Assembly: GCF_016612995.1 (NCBI RefSeq)
Contig: NZ_JAEOAH010000011.1
Location: 23,287-87,286, forward strand
From: Viridibacillus soli
Lineage (GTDB): Bacteria > Bacillota > Bacilli > Bacillales_A > Planococcaceae
Direction: 5' to 3'
DNA: 64,000 bases
The notes below the pieces were generated by a model, which was not told where the DNA came from, did no database searches, and saw only the letters and a program-made list of their open reading frames with translations. The translations under genes were made by a program, and so were the position numbers. Shown piece by piece: positions 44,535 through 53,909 of this stretch. Numbering within the stretch: position 1 is the stretch's first letter; each line of letters starts with the position of its first letter.

Positions 44535-44666
44535 TAAGCGTCAAATATATCCCAACTGTTGTTTAGGAGGGTTGTAATTGACGCTTATTTTCTTGCTTTC
44601 CTGCTATATAATTTACTATTACGTGGCGACGTAGAAGAATTCTTTGAAGATGAGGTTGTTAAATAA
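44535..44666 (+). other. Inverted repeat enclosing a ribosome site, with possible 29-residue peptide
   Basis: TAAGCGTCAA (44535-44544) pairs with TTGACGCTTA (44578-44587); between them lies TTTAGGAGGG. An open frame from ATT 44577 would give DAYFLAFLLYNLLLRG then DVEEFFEDEVVK to a TAA at 44664, a hydrophobic head with an acidic tail. Whether this peptide is made is uncertain, as it needs a rare start codon. Confidence 0.35.
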
Positions 44667-44806
44667 GGTAGGACAATTAAATCAAATACAAATAAGGATT
44701 AAGTATCTCATATTTGGTTTTTAAATAGGCAAACATAATTTACACTTTAGGGCGAGTAACATAGATTGTAATAGTCAAGGAAATTCAATTTGAAGGAGAA
44801 ACAACA

Positions 44807-45550
44807 TTGACTAACCGACAAAATCCAAGCCTTAACCATTTAGTGTCGTACCATTTGGCAAAAGTAGATCATTACAAGCGTTTAAAAATGGCTTCTGCAA
44901 ACAATCCGGCCTTATTTCATCAATACGCAGAACAGCAATATCTTAATAAAGCACTTGCACACAGATACGAAGCAACGATAGCAGAAGCGATGAAACCAAA
45001 AGGGGATAAACTCCTAACAAGTCCAATACTTACTTTACTTCGTAATGGCGGATATAATCTATATGCTAGGCACGGGGAAGCAACAATAGGAGAAGATCAA
45101 GCAAACATGAACTTCCAGGATTGTTCGACCCAAAGAAATCTCTCTGAGGAAGGGAAAAGACAAGCAATGACCTACGGAGAGGCACTTCGCTCTCTTTACA
45201 TACCTATTTACTATCCTGTCCTCGCCAGCCCATTTTGTAGAACGAGAGAAACCGCAGAATTGGCTTTCGGTAAAGAAAACGTCCAAGTCGACCCTTTCTG
45301 GCTTGAAACATATAATTTAAGCAGCAACTCAAGCGCAGCAGAACAACAAAGAATCCTAAATAACCTCAAATCAGCCCTAGAAATTCCACCACCAGCAGGT
45401 AGCAATAAAGTTATCATTGCCCACAGCTTTCCGAAAGGGATTGGTTTGGGGGCAATCCCATACATGGGAACAGTTATTGTAAAACCTCGTGGGGTAGGTT
45501 TGGGGTTTGAGATTATTGGTCAGGTTTCTTTAAATGAACTACAAGTATGA
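44807..45550 (+). CDS. Histidine phosphatase family protein
   Basis: 247 residues from a TTG with AAGGAG about nine bases upstream. The phosphoglycerate-mutase-like core has YARHGEA (nucleophilic His with Arg), ASPFCRTRETAELAF and a second His in VIIAHSFPKG. An extra N-terminal helical region of about 80 residues precedes the core. Substrate unknown; it stands alone. Confidence 0.85.
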   Translation: MTNRQNPSLNHLVSYHLAKVDHYKRLKMASANNPALFHQYAEQQYLNKALAHRYEATIAEAMKPKGDKLLTSPILTLLRNGGYNLYARHGEATIGEDQANMNFQDCSTQRNLSEEGKRQAMTYGEALRSLYIPIYYPVLASPFCRTRETAELAFGKENVQVDPFWLETYNLSSNSSAAEQQRILNNLKSALEIPPPAGSNKVIIAHSFPKGIGLGAIPYMGTVIVKPRGVGLGFEIIGQVSLNELQV

Positions 45551-45668
45551 GTTTAGAGAGCTGCTCCCCGGCTACAGTTATCATATATCGATATAAAAAA
45601 TGGTCAACTAGAAATATCTGGCTGACCTTATAATACGAACGGAGTGCTTTAGTTGAACAAGCACACAA

Positions 45669-45700
45669 TAAAAAGGACCTTAAAATTGGTCCTTTTTATT
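45669..45700. terminator. Bidirectional terminator
   Basis: AAAAAGGACC (45669-45678) with GGTCCTTTTT (45687-45696), symmetric A/T edges, between converging genes. Confidence 0.8.
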
Positions 45701-45801
45701 TATTATTGAAATATCAACAATATCAATTAACATAGCCAAACTATATAGTTAAATGACTTTATTGACATTTGCACAATGGCTATTAGTTTTTTATACGAAA
45801 G

Positions 45802-46821
45802 TTATTTCCAACCACGTTGATATGAGCCGTTTAGTGCTTCAATATCAACACCCAATTCTTTCGCAGCACGGTATGACCAATAGGGATTACGTAACAATTC
45901 TCTTGCTAAAAAGACTAGGTCTGCTCGGTCATTTTGTAAAATTTCCTCGGCATGTAGTGGGGAAGTAATAAGTCCGACAGCACCTGTTGCAATAGGTGTT
46001 TCATGTTTGATTTTTTCAGCAAATGGTACTTGATAGCCTGGGAATACTGGAATTCTTGCAAGAACAACTGCACCAGAACTAACATCTATTAAATCGACAC
46101 CTTGCTCCTTCATCCATTGTGTCATTGGAATATAATCTGATGGCTCCATTCCACCATCTGCATAGTCTTTCGCAGAAATGCGGACGAATAATGGGCCATC
46201 AAATACTCCTTTTACAGCATCGATGACTTCACTTAAAAAGCGGTAGCGATTTCCTGCTGAGCCTCCGTATTCATCTGTACGTTTGTTTGATAATGGCGAT
46301 AAAAATTCATTTATTAAATAGCCATGTGCACCATGTAGCTCAATCACATCAAAGCCCGCTTCTTTTGATCGAATAGCTGCTTTTTTGAATGCTTCTACCG
46401 TATTGTTTATTTCATCTGTTGTCATTTCAATTGGCGTTTTATATTCATCGCTAAAGGCAATGGCAGAAGGTGCATAAATATTGCTTTCAAGCTGTGCTTT
46501 ACGGCCAGCATGTGCCAACTGAATACCTGTTTTGGAGCCTGCATCATGCATTAAGCGATTTAATTCAGATAAGCCATTAACATGTTCATCGCTCCAAATA
46601 CCGAGGTCTTGTGGTGAGATACGTCCTTCTTCTTGCACGGCCGTCGCTTCCAAAATGATAAGACCTATTTGACCAACAGCCCTTGTTGCATAGTGAATTT
46701 TATGGAAATCCTGGACCAAACCGTCCTCATCAGAGCATTCATACATACACATGGGTGACATTACAATGCGGTTTTTTAATGTTACATTACCTATCGTATA
46801 GGGTTCAAATAATTTTGCCAT
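45802..46821 (-). CDS. namA: NamA/YqjM-type NADPH dehydrogenase (old yellow enzyme)
   Basis: 339-residue FMN ene-reductase. The ATG at 46821 is used because it is preceded by TTGGAGTG and gives the family start [11 protein letters not shown]; the upstream GTG adds four residues without its own site. YqjM-specific Cys25 and Tyr27 (PMCMYE), the [15 protein letters not shown] motif and the C-terminal Arg/Trp-rich end (YQRGW) are seen. It reduces alpha,beta-unsaturated carbonyls and helps with oxidative stress (family knowledge). Confidence 0.93.
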   Translation of the reverse strand: MAKLFEPYTIGNVTLKNRIVMSPMCMYECSDEDGLVQDFHKIHYATRAVGQIGLIILEATAVQEEGRISPQDLGIWSDEHVNGLSELNRLMHDAGSKTGIQLAHAGRKAQLESNIYAPSAIAFSDEYKTPIEMTTDEINNTVEAFKKAAIRSKEAGFDVIELHGAHGYLINEFLSPLSNKRTDEYGGSAGNRYRFLSEVIDAVKGVFDGPLFVRISAKDYADGGMEPSDYIPMTQWMKEQGVDLIDVSSGAVVLARIPVFPGYQVPFAEKIKHETPIATGAVGLITSPLHAEEILQNDRADLVFLARELLRNPYWSYRAAKELGVDIEALNGSYQRGWK

Positions 46822-46976
46822 GAATGAAATCACTCCAATTCTATTAATGACTATATTATAGCAAAACAGTAGGAATTAGGTTTATTAAAAAGACTTGAAT
46901 ACATTACAGTACTTTGATGAGAGTGTTCATTGAAGATGTAATATCGGGTTTTAGTTCACTTGCATCATTTCAATGA

Positions 46977-47147
46977 CATAATATAAAGTATCGTGACCAT
47001 TATTTGAATTGGTTCCATTTCTCAGTTGGTGTTAAACATTGTAGCGATCAAGAAGCAGAGAGTAAAATGATTGTGGAAAGTTCTTTAAATTCACCCAATG
47101 AACCCTATAATAGTTTAAGAGATGTAATTTGTTACTCGTTGAACTGA
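46977..47147 (+). other. Orphan coding-like fragment upstream of the 47172 gene
   Basis: A 56-codon open stretch without start (contains KYRDHYLNWFHFSVGVKHCS and NEPYNSLRDVICYSLN). It reads like protein, but no family is recognised; possibly a gene remnant. Confidence 0.3.
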
Positions 47148-47171
47148 ATTTAATGGAAAAGGTGAATTTTG

Positions 47172-47723
47172 ATGGAACACTCTAACCGCTTGATAATAAA
47201 AATTGAAAATCAAAAATGGCTCTACAACGATGAAGAAGACTTATGCTCACACGGTGAAATTTACTTGAACGTTAATGAGACTATTATTACACAATCTGGT
47301 ATATACGAAGAATGGGGGATTAGTGAGTCTGCATTAGCATTGTTAAGAACCCTTGATAAAGATTATATTTGTGACCCTAATCATGAAGAAGGGCTAATTC
47401 TCCATGGTTGCGGTTTAATTTTAATGATGGGTTGTCCGATTTCAATTCATTGGTCTGTAAAACATATGGACGACGAAGTGATTCTATCGGATTTTGTTAA
47501 AGTTACTACAACTAGCCCGGAATCTGGGAGTGTGCACTTTAATGGACTCGAAATCAGATTAAATAAAAACGACTATAAAAACCAAGTTGTTTCATTTGCC
47601 CTGGAAGCAAAAAAGCTATTTGAACAATCGAATGAAAAACAAATTATAGATGACTTTGATAAAGAAATGTATGAAGGTTTTTGGAATGAATACAACCAAC
47701 TTTTAAGAAAAAATCAGCATTAA
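47172..47723 (+). CDS. Hypothetical 183-residue cytoplasmic protein
   Basis: ATG at 47172 with AAGGTG ten bases ahead (a TTG one codon earlier is also possible). Soluble, acidic, with a beta-rich first half and a helical C-terminus (QIIDDFDKEMYEGFWNEYN). No motif recognised; size and acidity resemble immunity proteins but no toxin gene is adjacent. The decayed frame at 48558 has a similar LDEFDKEMKQFM stretch. Confidence 0.6.
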   Translation: MEHSNRLIIKIENQKWLYNDEEDLCSHGEIYLNVNETIITQSGIYEEWGISESALALLRTLDKDYICDPNHEEGLILHGCGLILMMGCPISIHWSVKHMDDEVILSDFVKVTTTSPESGSVHFNGLEIRLNKNDYKNQVVSFALEAKKLFEQSNEKQIIDDFDKEMYEGFWNEYNQLLRKNQH

Positions 47724-47829
47724 AACTCGACATAGCAATTCATAATGAAGTTATGGTTTTTAGAAGAAATACTTACGCTTTTTGCTTCAGCCCTGCTTGC
47801 TCATATTGAGAGAGAAGTCAGGTAAATAT

Positions 47830-48498
47830 TGACTCGCGGCTCTTCTACTATGACTCAGGCATCAACTTCTATGACTCGCAGCCCGTCTATTGTGACTCAG
47901 GCATCAGCTTCTATGACTCGCAGCCCATCTATTATGACTCAGGCATTAGCTTCTATGACTCGCGGCTCTTCTATTATGACTCAGATCAACTTCTATGACT
48001 CGCAGTCCATCTATTGTGACTCAGGCATTAGCTTCTATGACTCGCGGCTCTTCTATTATGACTCAGATCAACTTCAATGACTCGCAGTCCATCTATTGTG
48101 ACTCAGGCATCAGCTTCTATGACTTTCGGCTCTTCTATTATGACTCAGATCAACTTCAATGACTCGCAGTCCATCTATTGTGACTCAGGCATCAGCTTCT
48201 ATGACTTTCGGCTCTTCTATTATGACTCAGATCAACTTCAATGACTCGCAGTCCATCTATTGTGACTCAGGCATCAACTTCAATGACTCGCGGCTCTTCT
48301 ATTATGACTCAGGCATCAACTTCAATGACTCGTAGCCCATCTATTATGACTCACATCATCTTCTATGACTCACAGCCCGTCTATTGCGACTCAGGCATCA
48401 ACTTCAATGACTCGCAGCTCTTCTATTATGACTCAGGCATCAACTTCTATGACTCGCAGCCCATCTATTGTGACTCAGGTATTAGCTTCTATGACTCA
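47830..48498. repeat. Minisatellite: GACTC motif array, about sixteen 42-bp units
   Basis: Each unit is two alternating half-units, TATGACTCGCAGCCC... and TGTGACTCAGGCATCA..., so GACTC recurs 31 times (two more as GACTT) roughly every 18 or 24 bases. One frame would read MTRSPSIVTQASTS repeatedly, but a shared 2-base deletion (CAGGCATC to CAGATC) in four units shifts the frame, and there is no ribosome site, so I treat it as non-coding. Some 82-bp blocks are duplicated whole, showing recent expansion. Confidence 0.9.
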
Positions 48499-48557
48499 AA
48501 AAAACTATAGAATAAGATAAAAAATATAGTTGCAGGAAAGTTTTTAAGGAAAAGGGT

Positions 48558-48796
48558 ATGTGTAAGTTGGATGAATTTGATAAAGAAATGAAACAGTTTA
48601 TGGATGGCTAGGCGAAGTTTACAAAAAAGAAGCTGATTTTGAGGAAGTTGCTTAGTATCAGAAAGTAGTAGAAGAGCGTATGGAAATCTCTCAATGTGGA
48701 GAAATCCGAATGCTCTTTATACTTGTACTAATAGGACTAGATTCTACTGTTGGAAAGTCATTTGCAGTTCTTCTTGCTGCATATTCCCCCAAATAA
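48558..48796 (+). pseudogene. Decayed small gene after the minisatellite
   Basis: ATG 48558 with AAGGAAAAGGG ahead reads MCKLDEFDKEMKQFMDG then TAG. A one-base shift continues WLGEVYKKEADFEEVA, a second TAG, then YQKVVEERMEISQCGEIRM and LFILVLIGLDSTVGKS to a TAA at 48794. Two stops and a shift make it dead. The first part resembles the C-terminus of the 47172 product. Confidence 0.45.
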
Positions 48797-48987
48797 ATGC
48801 CAATATCAAAAGAGATAAAAAAACTCCCGTTACTAATATGCATAGGATTCAGCACATTATTTCATGGGAGTATAGATTTCTTTCCGAATGGAATTGAAAA
48901 ATAGTAGCTTTTTAGAGGGAATAAAGTGACTGTTTTCAGTAATGGAGGAGTTTAATGGAGTAATTCGCTTTTATCCGAAGCGCATGT

Positions 48988-49845
48988 TCAACTTTCACTA
49001 AAATAATGAGGATATAAGTTCTTGTGTGTCCAGATCCATTCTTTCATCTCTATTATCATTTTTTCATAACTGGGTACTTCGAATGAAAAATCGTTTCGGT
49101 TATTGATCAATGTTTTATCAACATTAACGGAATGACTAGGCAAAATATTTACTTCATTTTCTTTGAAATTTTCATTGAATAATTTTAATAAATCAAACTT
49201 ACTAATACTCGTATTATTCACAAGATTATATAGCCCGGTAACATTTTCAATTGCAGCTCTCTCCATCGCTTTGGCTAAAGTTAGGGTAGTAACTCCAGTC
49301 CAAATAGCGCCCGTATAGCCGCTAATGGTTCCTTTTTGTTTCATAAACCAATTAAATAAGCCAATACCTTCTTTTTTCATATCTGGACCAATGATCGAAT
49401 TTCTGAAGGTTAAATTCTTATTATCATCAATTTCGCCTAAAGCTTTTGTTCTATCATAAAAAGTCTCACCATCATGAACACTATTTTCAGTATACGGTGC
49501 TGATTTTCCTGAGAAAACACAATCTGTACTCATATGAATTAGTCTAGTATGGGTGTTTTTCAATTGTTCAACAATGGAATGTGGAAAGTAACTATTTATA
49601 TAGACAGCTTTTGATGGATCTGCATCACATGATTGGTTTAAGATACCTATGCAATTTATGATGACATCATAGTTGTTTAATAGAATAGAATGTAATAATA
49701 ACTTTTCCGTAATATCACCATTTATGTTCTCGCAATATGGAAAAGATGTTCTCGAATAGGTAGTGACTTCATGACCTTTCTCATTTAAATATAATGAGAT
49801 CGTGTGACCAGCCATTCCAGTTGCTCCAAGAACTAAAAATTTCAA
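48988..49845 (-). CDS. dTDP-4-dehydrorhamnose reductase-like SDR (sugar nucleotide reductase)
   Basis: 285 residues from TTG 49845, with GGAGGA six bases ahead; the start overlaps the stop of the previous gene (TTGA). RmlD-type features: LVLGATGMAGHTI, MSTDCVFSGKSAPYTE and the YDRTKALGE catalytic Tyr/Lys. It is the last gene of a surface-polysaccharide operon together with the CapE-like dehydratase and glycosyltransferases; it probably reduces the keto-sugar made by the former. Confidence 0.85.
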   Translation of the reverse strand: MKFLVLGATGMAGHTISLYLNEKGHEVTTYSRTSFPYCENINGDITEKLLLHSILLNNYDVIINCIGILNQSCDADPSKAVYINSYFPHSIVEQLKNTHTRLIHMSTDCVFSGKSAPYTENSVHDGETFYDRTKALGEIDDNKNLTFRNSIIGPDMKKEGIGLFNWFMKQKGTISGYTGAIWTGVTTLTLAKAMERAAIENVTGLYNLVNNTSISKFDLLKLFNENFKENEVNILPSHSVNVDKTLINNRNDFSFEVPSYEKMIIEMKEWIWTHKNLYPHYFSES

Positions 49846-50870
49846 TTTATTCCTCCATTCCATTTGCGCAGTTCTTCTTGAATAAAAGGAAGTTTTAGCA
49901 ATTTCTCTTTTATTTCTTCTACTTTAAGAATTTTAGTGTTATTTGAGTTGTATTCATCCGTTAAAGTGATTTTAGGAGAACCTTTTTCAAGATATTTCCC
50001 ATAATTCAGATCGCGGTTATCTGCGGGGATTTTATAAAATTTACCCAAATCATTCGCTTTGGCAGCTTCTTCTTTAGTAAGGAGTACTTCGTAAATTTTT
50101 TCTCCGTGACGAGTACCGATAATTTCAATTTCATTGTCCACTTTAAATAATTCTTTCAGTGCTTGTGCTAAATCTGCTACATAAGAAGCTGGTGATTTTT
50201 GAACCATAATATCACCATTCGCAGCATTTTTAAAAGCATATAAAACCAATTCGACAGCTTCATCTAGGCTCATAATAAAGCGAGTCATCTTGGCATCAGT
50301 TACCGTTAAAGGTTTTCCAGCCTTAATTTGTTCTACGAATAATGGTATGACCGATCCACGAGATGCCATAACGTTACCGTATCTAGTTCCACAAATTAGC
50401 GTTTTGTCAGGATTGACCATTCTAGACTTGGCAATGAATGTTTTCTCCATCATCGCTTTAGAAATCCCCATAGCATTTACAGGGTATGCGGCTTTATCTG
50501 TAGAAAGACAAATAACTTTTTTTACACCTGCGTTTATCGCAGCAGTTAATACATTGTCTGTGCCAAGTATATTCGTTTTTACGGCTTCTATTGGGAAAAA
50601 TTCGCATGAGGGGACTTGTTTAAGGGCTGCCGCATGAAAAATATAGTCCACTTCATACATAGCATTATTTAAACTACTAATATCACGTACATCCCCAATA
50701 TAAAATTTGATTTTATCATTCTGATATAAAATGCGCATATCATCTTGTTTTTTTTCGTCTCTTGAAAATATTCTAATTTCCTTGATATCTGTATTTAAAA
50801 ATCGTTGTAATACCACATTACCAAATGAGCCAGTACCACCTGTTATTAGCAACGTTTTATCTTTAAACAT
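49842..50870 (-). CDS. CapE/FnlA/WbjB-like UDP-sugar 4,6-dehydratase (5-epimerase)
   Basis: 342-residue extended SDR from ATG 50870 with GTGGAG about ten bases ahead. TGGTGSFGNVVL binds NAD; the active site is STDKAAYPVNAMGISK, where an Asp-Lys and a Met replace the usual Tyr pattern, typical of the inverting 4,6-dehydratases such as FlaA1 and CapE; RYGNVMASRGSVIP follows. It likely acts on UDP-GlcNAc toward FucNAc- or QuiNAc-type sugars. A broken duplicate of its 5' end lies at 51552-51602. Confidence 0.9.
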   Translation of the reverse strand: MFKDKTLLITGGTGSFGNVVLQRFLNTDIKEIRIFSRDEKKQDDMRILYQNDKIKFYIGDVRDISSLNNAMYEVDYIFHAAALKQVPSCEFFPIEAVKTNILGTDNVLTAAINAGVKKVICLSTDKAAYPVNAMGISKAMMEKTFIAKSRMVNPDKTLICGTRYGNVMASRGSVIPLFVEQIKAGKPLTVTDAKMTRFIMSLDEAVELVLYAFKNAANGDIMVQKSPASYVADLAQALKELFKVDNEIEIIGTRHGEKIYEVLLTKEEAAKANDLGKFYKIPADNRDLNYGKYLEKGSPKITLTDEYNSNNTKILKVEEIKEKLLKLPFIQEELRKWNGGIN

Positions 50871-50935
50871 ATAATTATATCTCCACACCTCTCTTTTCCG
50901 TAGGACGTTATAGAAATATCACAACACATATGCCA

Positions 50936-51535
50936 TTATTTCAACCCTTTTAGATGCAAATCGGATTCGGAATTATCCCTAGGGAAATTATACCAATACG
51001 CTAATATACCAGTATATTTACATTTGGGTTTATTATCTAATAAGACTCTATTAAAATCCCAATCACCAGCAAGATCTTTTCTATTTGTGAATTTTGCATT
51101 ACCTATAAAACTTCTTCTAATTATTTTAAATTGCCCAGCCCATCGATAACCATCTGTTTCCTTTTTAATAAATTCCTGACCATCTTTAGTTAGCATATTG
51201 TAATAATATAGGTCATATTCTCCGTCGATTTGTGCTAAAACTTCTCTAATAGCGGGCAAATATTTATCATCACTATCAATTATGCCTACATAATCACCAG
51301 TTGCTTCTGCAATACATCGATTATATGTATCACTAGCACCAATATTTTTTTCATTAAATAATATTTTTAATTGAGGACAAGTTTTTTTATATTCTTCTAA
51401 TAGTTCTACTGTTTTATCAGTAGAACAATCATCACATACTATAATTTCATATGCATATTCTTTCGGAATACTCTCTAACATTGTCGTAATCCATTCTTCA
51501 CTATTATAAGCTGGAGTTATAAAACTAAATTTCAT
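50936..51535 (-). CDS. Family 2 glycosyltransferase, short (copy A)
   Basis: 199 residues of GT-A fold: FITPAYNSEEWI, CDDCSTDKT and the nucleotide/metal motif IIDSDDKYLP. It lacks any membrane segment. By my count about 83 percent identical to copy B at 51679, with differences concentrated in the C-terminal acceptor half. It precedes the capE-like gene on the same strand. Confidence 0.88.
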   Translation of the reverse strand: MKFSFITPAYNSEEWITTMLESIPKEYAYEIIVCDDCSTDKTVELLEEYKKTCPQLKILFNEKNIGASDTYNRCIAEATGDYVGIIDSDDKYLPAIREVLAQIDGEYDLYYYNMLTKDGQEFIKKETDGYRWAGQFKIIRRSFIGNAKFTNRKDLAGDWDFNRVLLDNKPKCKYTGILAYWYNFPRDNSESDLHLKGLK

Positions 51536-51551
51536 AAAAGTACCTCAATTC

Positions 51552-51602
51552 TTGTAATATGATGTTTCCAAATGAACCAGCCCCACCAGTTGTTAGCAAC
51601 GT
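51552..51602 (-). pseudogene. Footprint of a second capE-like gene (N-terminal 17 codons)
   Basis: Minus strand reads TLLTTGGAGSFGNIILQ, matching TLLITGGTGSFGNVVLQ of the gene at 49842-50870, then fuses to ELRYFYE just before glycosyltransferase copy A. The same ELRYFYE coding text occurs just before copy B. This shows that a block of glycosyltransferase plus capE was duplicated and then most of one capE was deleted. Confidence 0.75.
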
Positions 51603-51678
51603 TTATAAATGAATATCCGATTATATATACACACCACAATTAAGTATTTTGTTCAAAAAAATATCTATGCATATACTA

Positions 51679-52278
51679 TTATTTCAGCCCTCTTATATGC
51701 AAATCGGATTCAGAATTTCCTCTAGGAAAGTTATACCAGTAGGCGAATATACCAGTGAACTTACATTTAGGATTTTTATCAACCAATGATCTATTAAAAT
51801 CCCAATCACCAGCAACACCTTGTCTAATTGTGAATTTTGCATCACCTATAAAACTTCTTCTAATAATTTTAAATTGCCCAGGCCATAAATAACCGTCTGT
51901 TTCCCTTTTTATATAATGTTCTCCAAGTTTTGTGATCATATTGTAATAATAGATGTCATGTTCGCCATCTATTTGTGCTAAAACTTCTCTAATAGTAGGC
52001 AAATATAGATCATCACTATCAATTATGGCTACATAATCACCAGTTGCTTCGGCAATACATCTATTATAAGTATTGCTAGCACCAATATTTTTTTCGTTAA
52101 ATAATATTTTTAATTGTGGGCAAGTTTTTTTATATTCTTCTAATAGTTCTACTGTTTTATCAGTAGAACAATCATCACATACAATCAATTCATATGCATA
52201 TTCTTTAGGAATACTGTCTAGCATTGTCTTAATCCATTTTTCGCTATTATAGGCTGGAGTTATAAAACTAATTTTCAT
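51679..52278 (-). CDS. Family 2 glycosyltransferase, short (copy B)
   Basis: 199-residue paralogue of copy A with the same GT-A motifs (FITPAYNSEKWI, CDDCSTDKT, IIDSDDLYLP). It would be transcribed first. The acceptor half differs from copy A at many positions (GEHYIKRETDGYLWPG versus GQEFIKKETDGYRWAG), so the two may add different sugars or acceptors. Confidence 0.88.
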   Translation of the reverse strand: MKISFITPAYNSEKWIKTMLDSIPKEYAYELIVCDDCSTDKTVELLEEYKKTCPQLKILFNEKNIGASNTYNRCIAEATGDYVAIIDSDDLYLPTIREVLAQIDGEHDIYYYNMITKLGEHYIKRETDGYLWPGQFKIIRRSFIGDAKFTIRQGVAGDWDFNRSLVDKNPKCKFTGIFAYWYNFPRGNSESDLHIRGLK

Positions 52279-52660
52279 AAAAGTACCTCAATTCTTTAAT
52301 CGTTTGTTCATAGTGCTGTATGACAAAATCATGCTTCTTCACGTTACATATGCGAAGGAGCGTAACTCACGGTGAATGATTCTTCACATCATACTAAATA
52401 AAAGGTATCGTATGAATAATTTACGTTGAAAGTGCGACTTTCCTCAATTATTATATGCGTGTAACCGTTTAAATGTTCTGAAGGCTATTGTTGCTTATAT
52501 GGTTGACGGTAAGGAAAATCGTATTCGAAACGGGCAGGGGATGTAATGGCTTTGTATGAGGTTATATTTCAGAACAATTATGAGGATGAATATGTGAATT
52601 TCTACTGTTCCAAGTAAAAAAGCATCTTTCATTCGCATTTAGCTATAAGTATTGAATAAA
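52279..52660. other. Gap upstream of the glycosyltransferases
   Basis: On the minus strand the bases just before copy B read HYEQTIKELRYFYEN, probably the 3' end of a lost gene. The rest has stops in all frames. No promoter recognised with confidence. Confidence 0.4.
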
Positions 52661-52662
52661 AT

Positions 52663-52703
52663 AACCCTGAAAGAGCATAGTAAATCGATGCTTTTCCAGG
52701 GTT
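52663..52703 (-). terminator. Terminator of proC
   Basis: AACCCTGAAAGAGCAT (52663-52678) pairs with ATGCTTTTCCAGGGTT (52688-52703) with few mismatches, then a T-rich stretch on the minus strand. Confidence 0.75.
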
Positions 52704-52716
52704 AATGTCATTCATA

Positions 52717-53526
52717 TTATTCACTTTTCGCTAATTCACGTGATTTTGCTTCTGCATCATGGATACATGCGATGATGGCGTCTTTGAAGTGATTTTCTTC
52801 TAAGGCTTTTATGCCGGCTTCAGTTGTGCCACCTGGGCTTGTCACTTTACGACGAAGATCAGCGGGATCATCGGTAGAATGTTTTAGCATTTCTGCAGCA
52901 CCTGCCATTGTTTGAACGGCAAGTGACCGTACGGTTTCGCGTGATAGACCGTATTGCATACCGGCTTGTTCAAACGCTTCGATTAGATAATAGAGGTATG
53001 CGGGGCCACTTCCTGAAACGGCTGTTACTACATGTAGTTTATCTTCCTCTACTTCAATTACTGTACCGATTGCTTCTAACATTGTCATAAATTCTTGTTT
53101 TAAACTAGCATCAATTTGTTCGTTAAATGATACGCCACTTGCTGACATGCCGATTGTTGCCGATGTGTTTGGCATAACGCGAGCAATTGGTCGTTTCCCT
53201 AAACTATTTTCAATTGTTGAGATAGAAATACCTGCAACAACGGATAAGACAGCGGTGTGTTCTTGAATAAGGGGTGCTAAAGCTTCCATTCCTTTTATAA
53301 CGTCTTTCGGTTTCATAGCCAAAATAATGCAATCTGCAACTTTTACAATATCGCGACTGTCAGAAACAATTTGTACGCCATGAGCATTAGCGATACGATT
53401 CAGTTTTTGACGATCAGATTTATTCATAATATGAATTTTTTTAGGTGATACGACACCTTCTTTTACCCAACCTTGAATCATTGCTTCTGCCATTGAACCT
53501 GCGCCAGCAAATACAATTGTCTGCAT
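52717..53526 (-). CDS. proC: ProC, pyrroline-5-carboxylate reductase
   Basis: Last step of proline synthesis, 269 residues. NAD(P)-binding FAGAGSMAEAMIQG (3-16), the MPNTSATIG segment and the family signature SGSGPAYLYYLIEAF...RSLAVQTMAGAAEML...TSPGGTTEAGI. AGGAGGCG precedes the ATG. Transcription is controlled by the T-box leader directly upstream. Confidence 0.95.
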   Translation of the reverse strand: MQTIVFAGAGSMAEAMIQGWVKEGVVSPKKIHIMNKSDRQKLNRIANAHGVQIVSDSRDIVKVADCIILAMKPKDVIKGMEALAPLIQEHTAVLSVVAGISISTIENSLGKRPIARVMPNTSATIGMSASGVSFNEQIDASLKQEFMTMLEAIGTVIEVEEDKLHVVTAVSGSGPAYLYYLIEAFEQAGMQYGLSRETVRSLAVQTMAGAAEMLKHSTDDPADLRRKVTSPGGTTEAGIKALEENHFKDAIIACIHDAEAKSRELAKSE

Positions 53527-53551
53527 AATTGTCGCCTCCTGTTTTTTTCAA

Positions 53552-53798
53552 TAAAAAAAGCCTTCCCATCCTTTATATAAAGGACGAAAACGCATGTTTC
53601 CGCGGTACCACCTTGTTTTGCTAAATGAATTAGCACAACTTTCGCTCCTTATTATCGCTAAGGGACGGCTATGTTTTCATAGCAGCTCTGAAGTAGGTTT
53701 CAAATGTTGAGCGGGTCATGTGACTTGCAGCCGGTGGTCACACTCTCTTTTCACCATCATCATTTGTAGTATTCTTCGTCTACGCTTTTTTGTATGTG
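53552..53798 (-). promoter_or_regulatory. T-box riboswitch leader of proC (tRNA-Pro)
   Basis: Minus-strand leader with the T-box AAGGTGGTACCGCGG (antiterminator), the stem I segments AGAGAGTG and CGGCTGCAAG, and a terminator CGTCCTTTA/TAAAGGATG followed by seven Ts. The specifier-loop region reads GAAACCTACTTC; CCT would be a proline codon, which fits the downstream gene. Uncharged tRNA-Pro should permit read-through. Confidence 0.9.
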
Positions 53799-53804
53799 AT
53801 TGCA

Positions 53805-53833
53805 AGTATAGTGTCTTAACAATACTTTGTCAA
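53805..53833 (-). promoter_or_regulatory. SigA promoter of proC
   Basis: Minus strand TTGACA (53833-53828), 17-bp spacer, TATACT (53810-53805), a few bases before the T-box stem I. Confidence 0.88.
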
Positions 53834-53909
53834 CATTTTCAGGTGACGGTTTCGTGAAAATCTTGTACAATGAGGTGAATAGTCATTCATTTTTTAGGGG
53901 GATTTTGTC

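Noticed and set aside
47830..48498. CRISPR-like array
   Set aside because: The units are contiguous tandem repeats without unique spacers, and no cas genes are near.
47829..48510. Two repeat-protein frames (MTRSPSIVTQAS repeats) in the minisatellite
   Set aside because: No start site, and a shared 2-base deletion in several units breaks every frame; treated as non-coding repeat.
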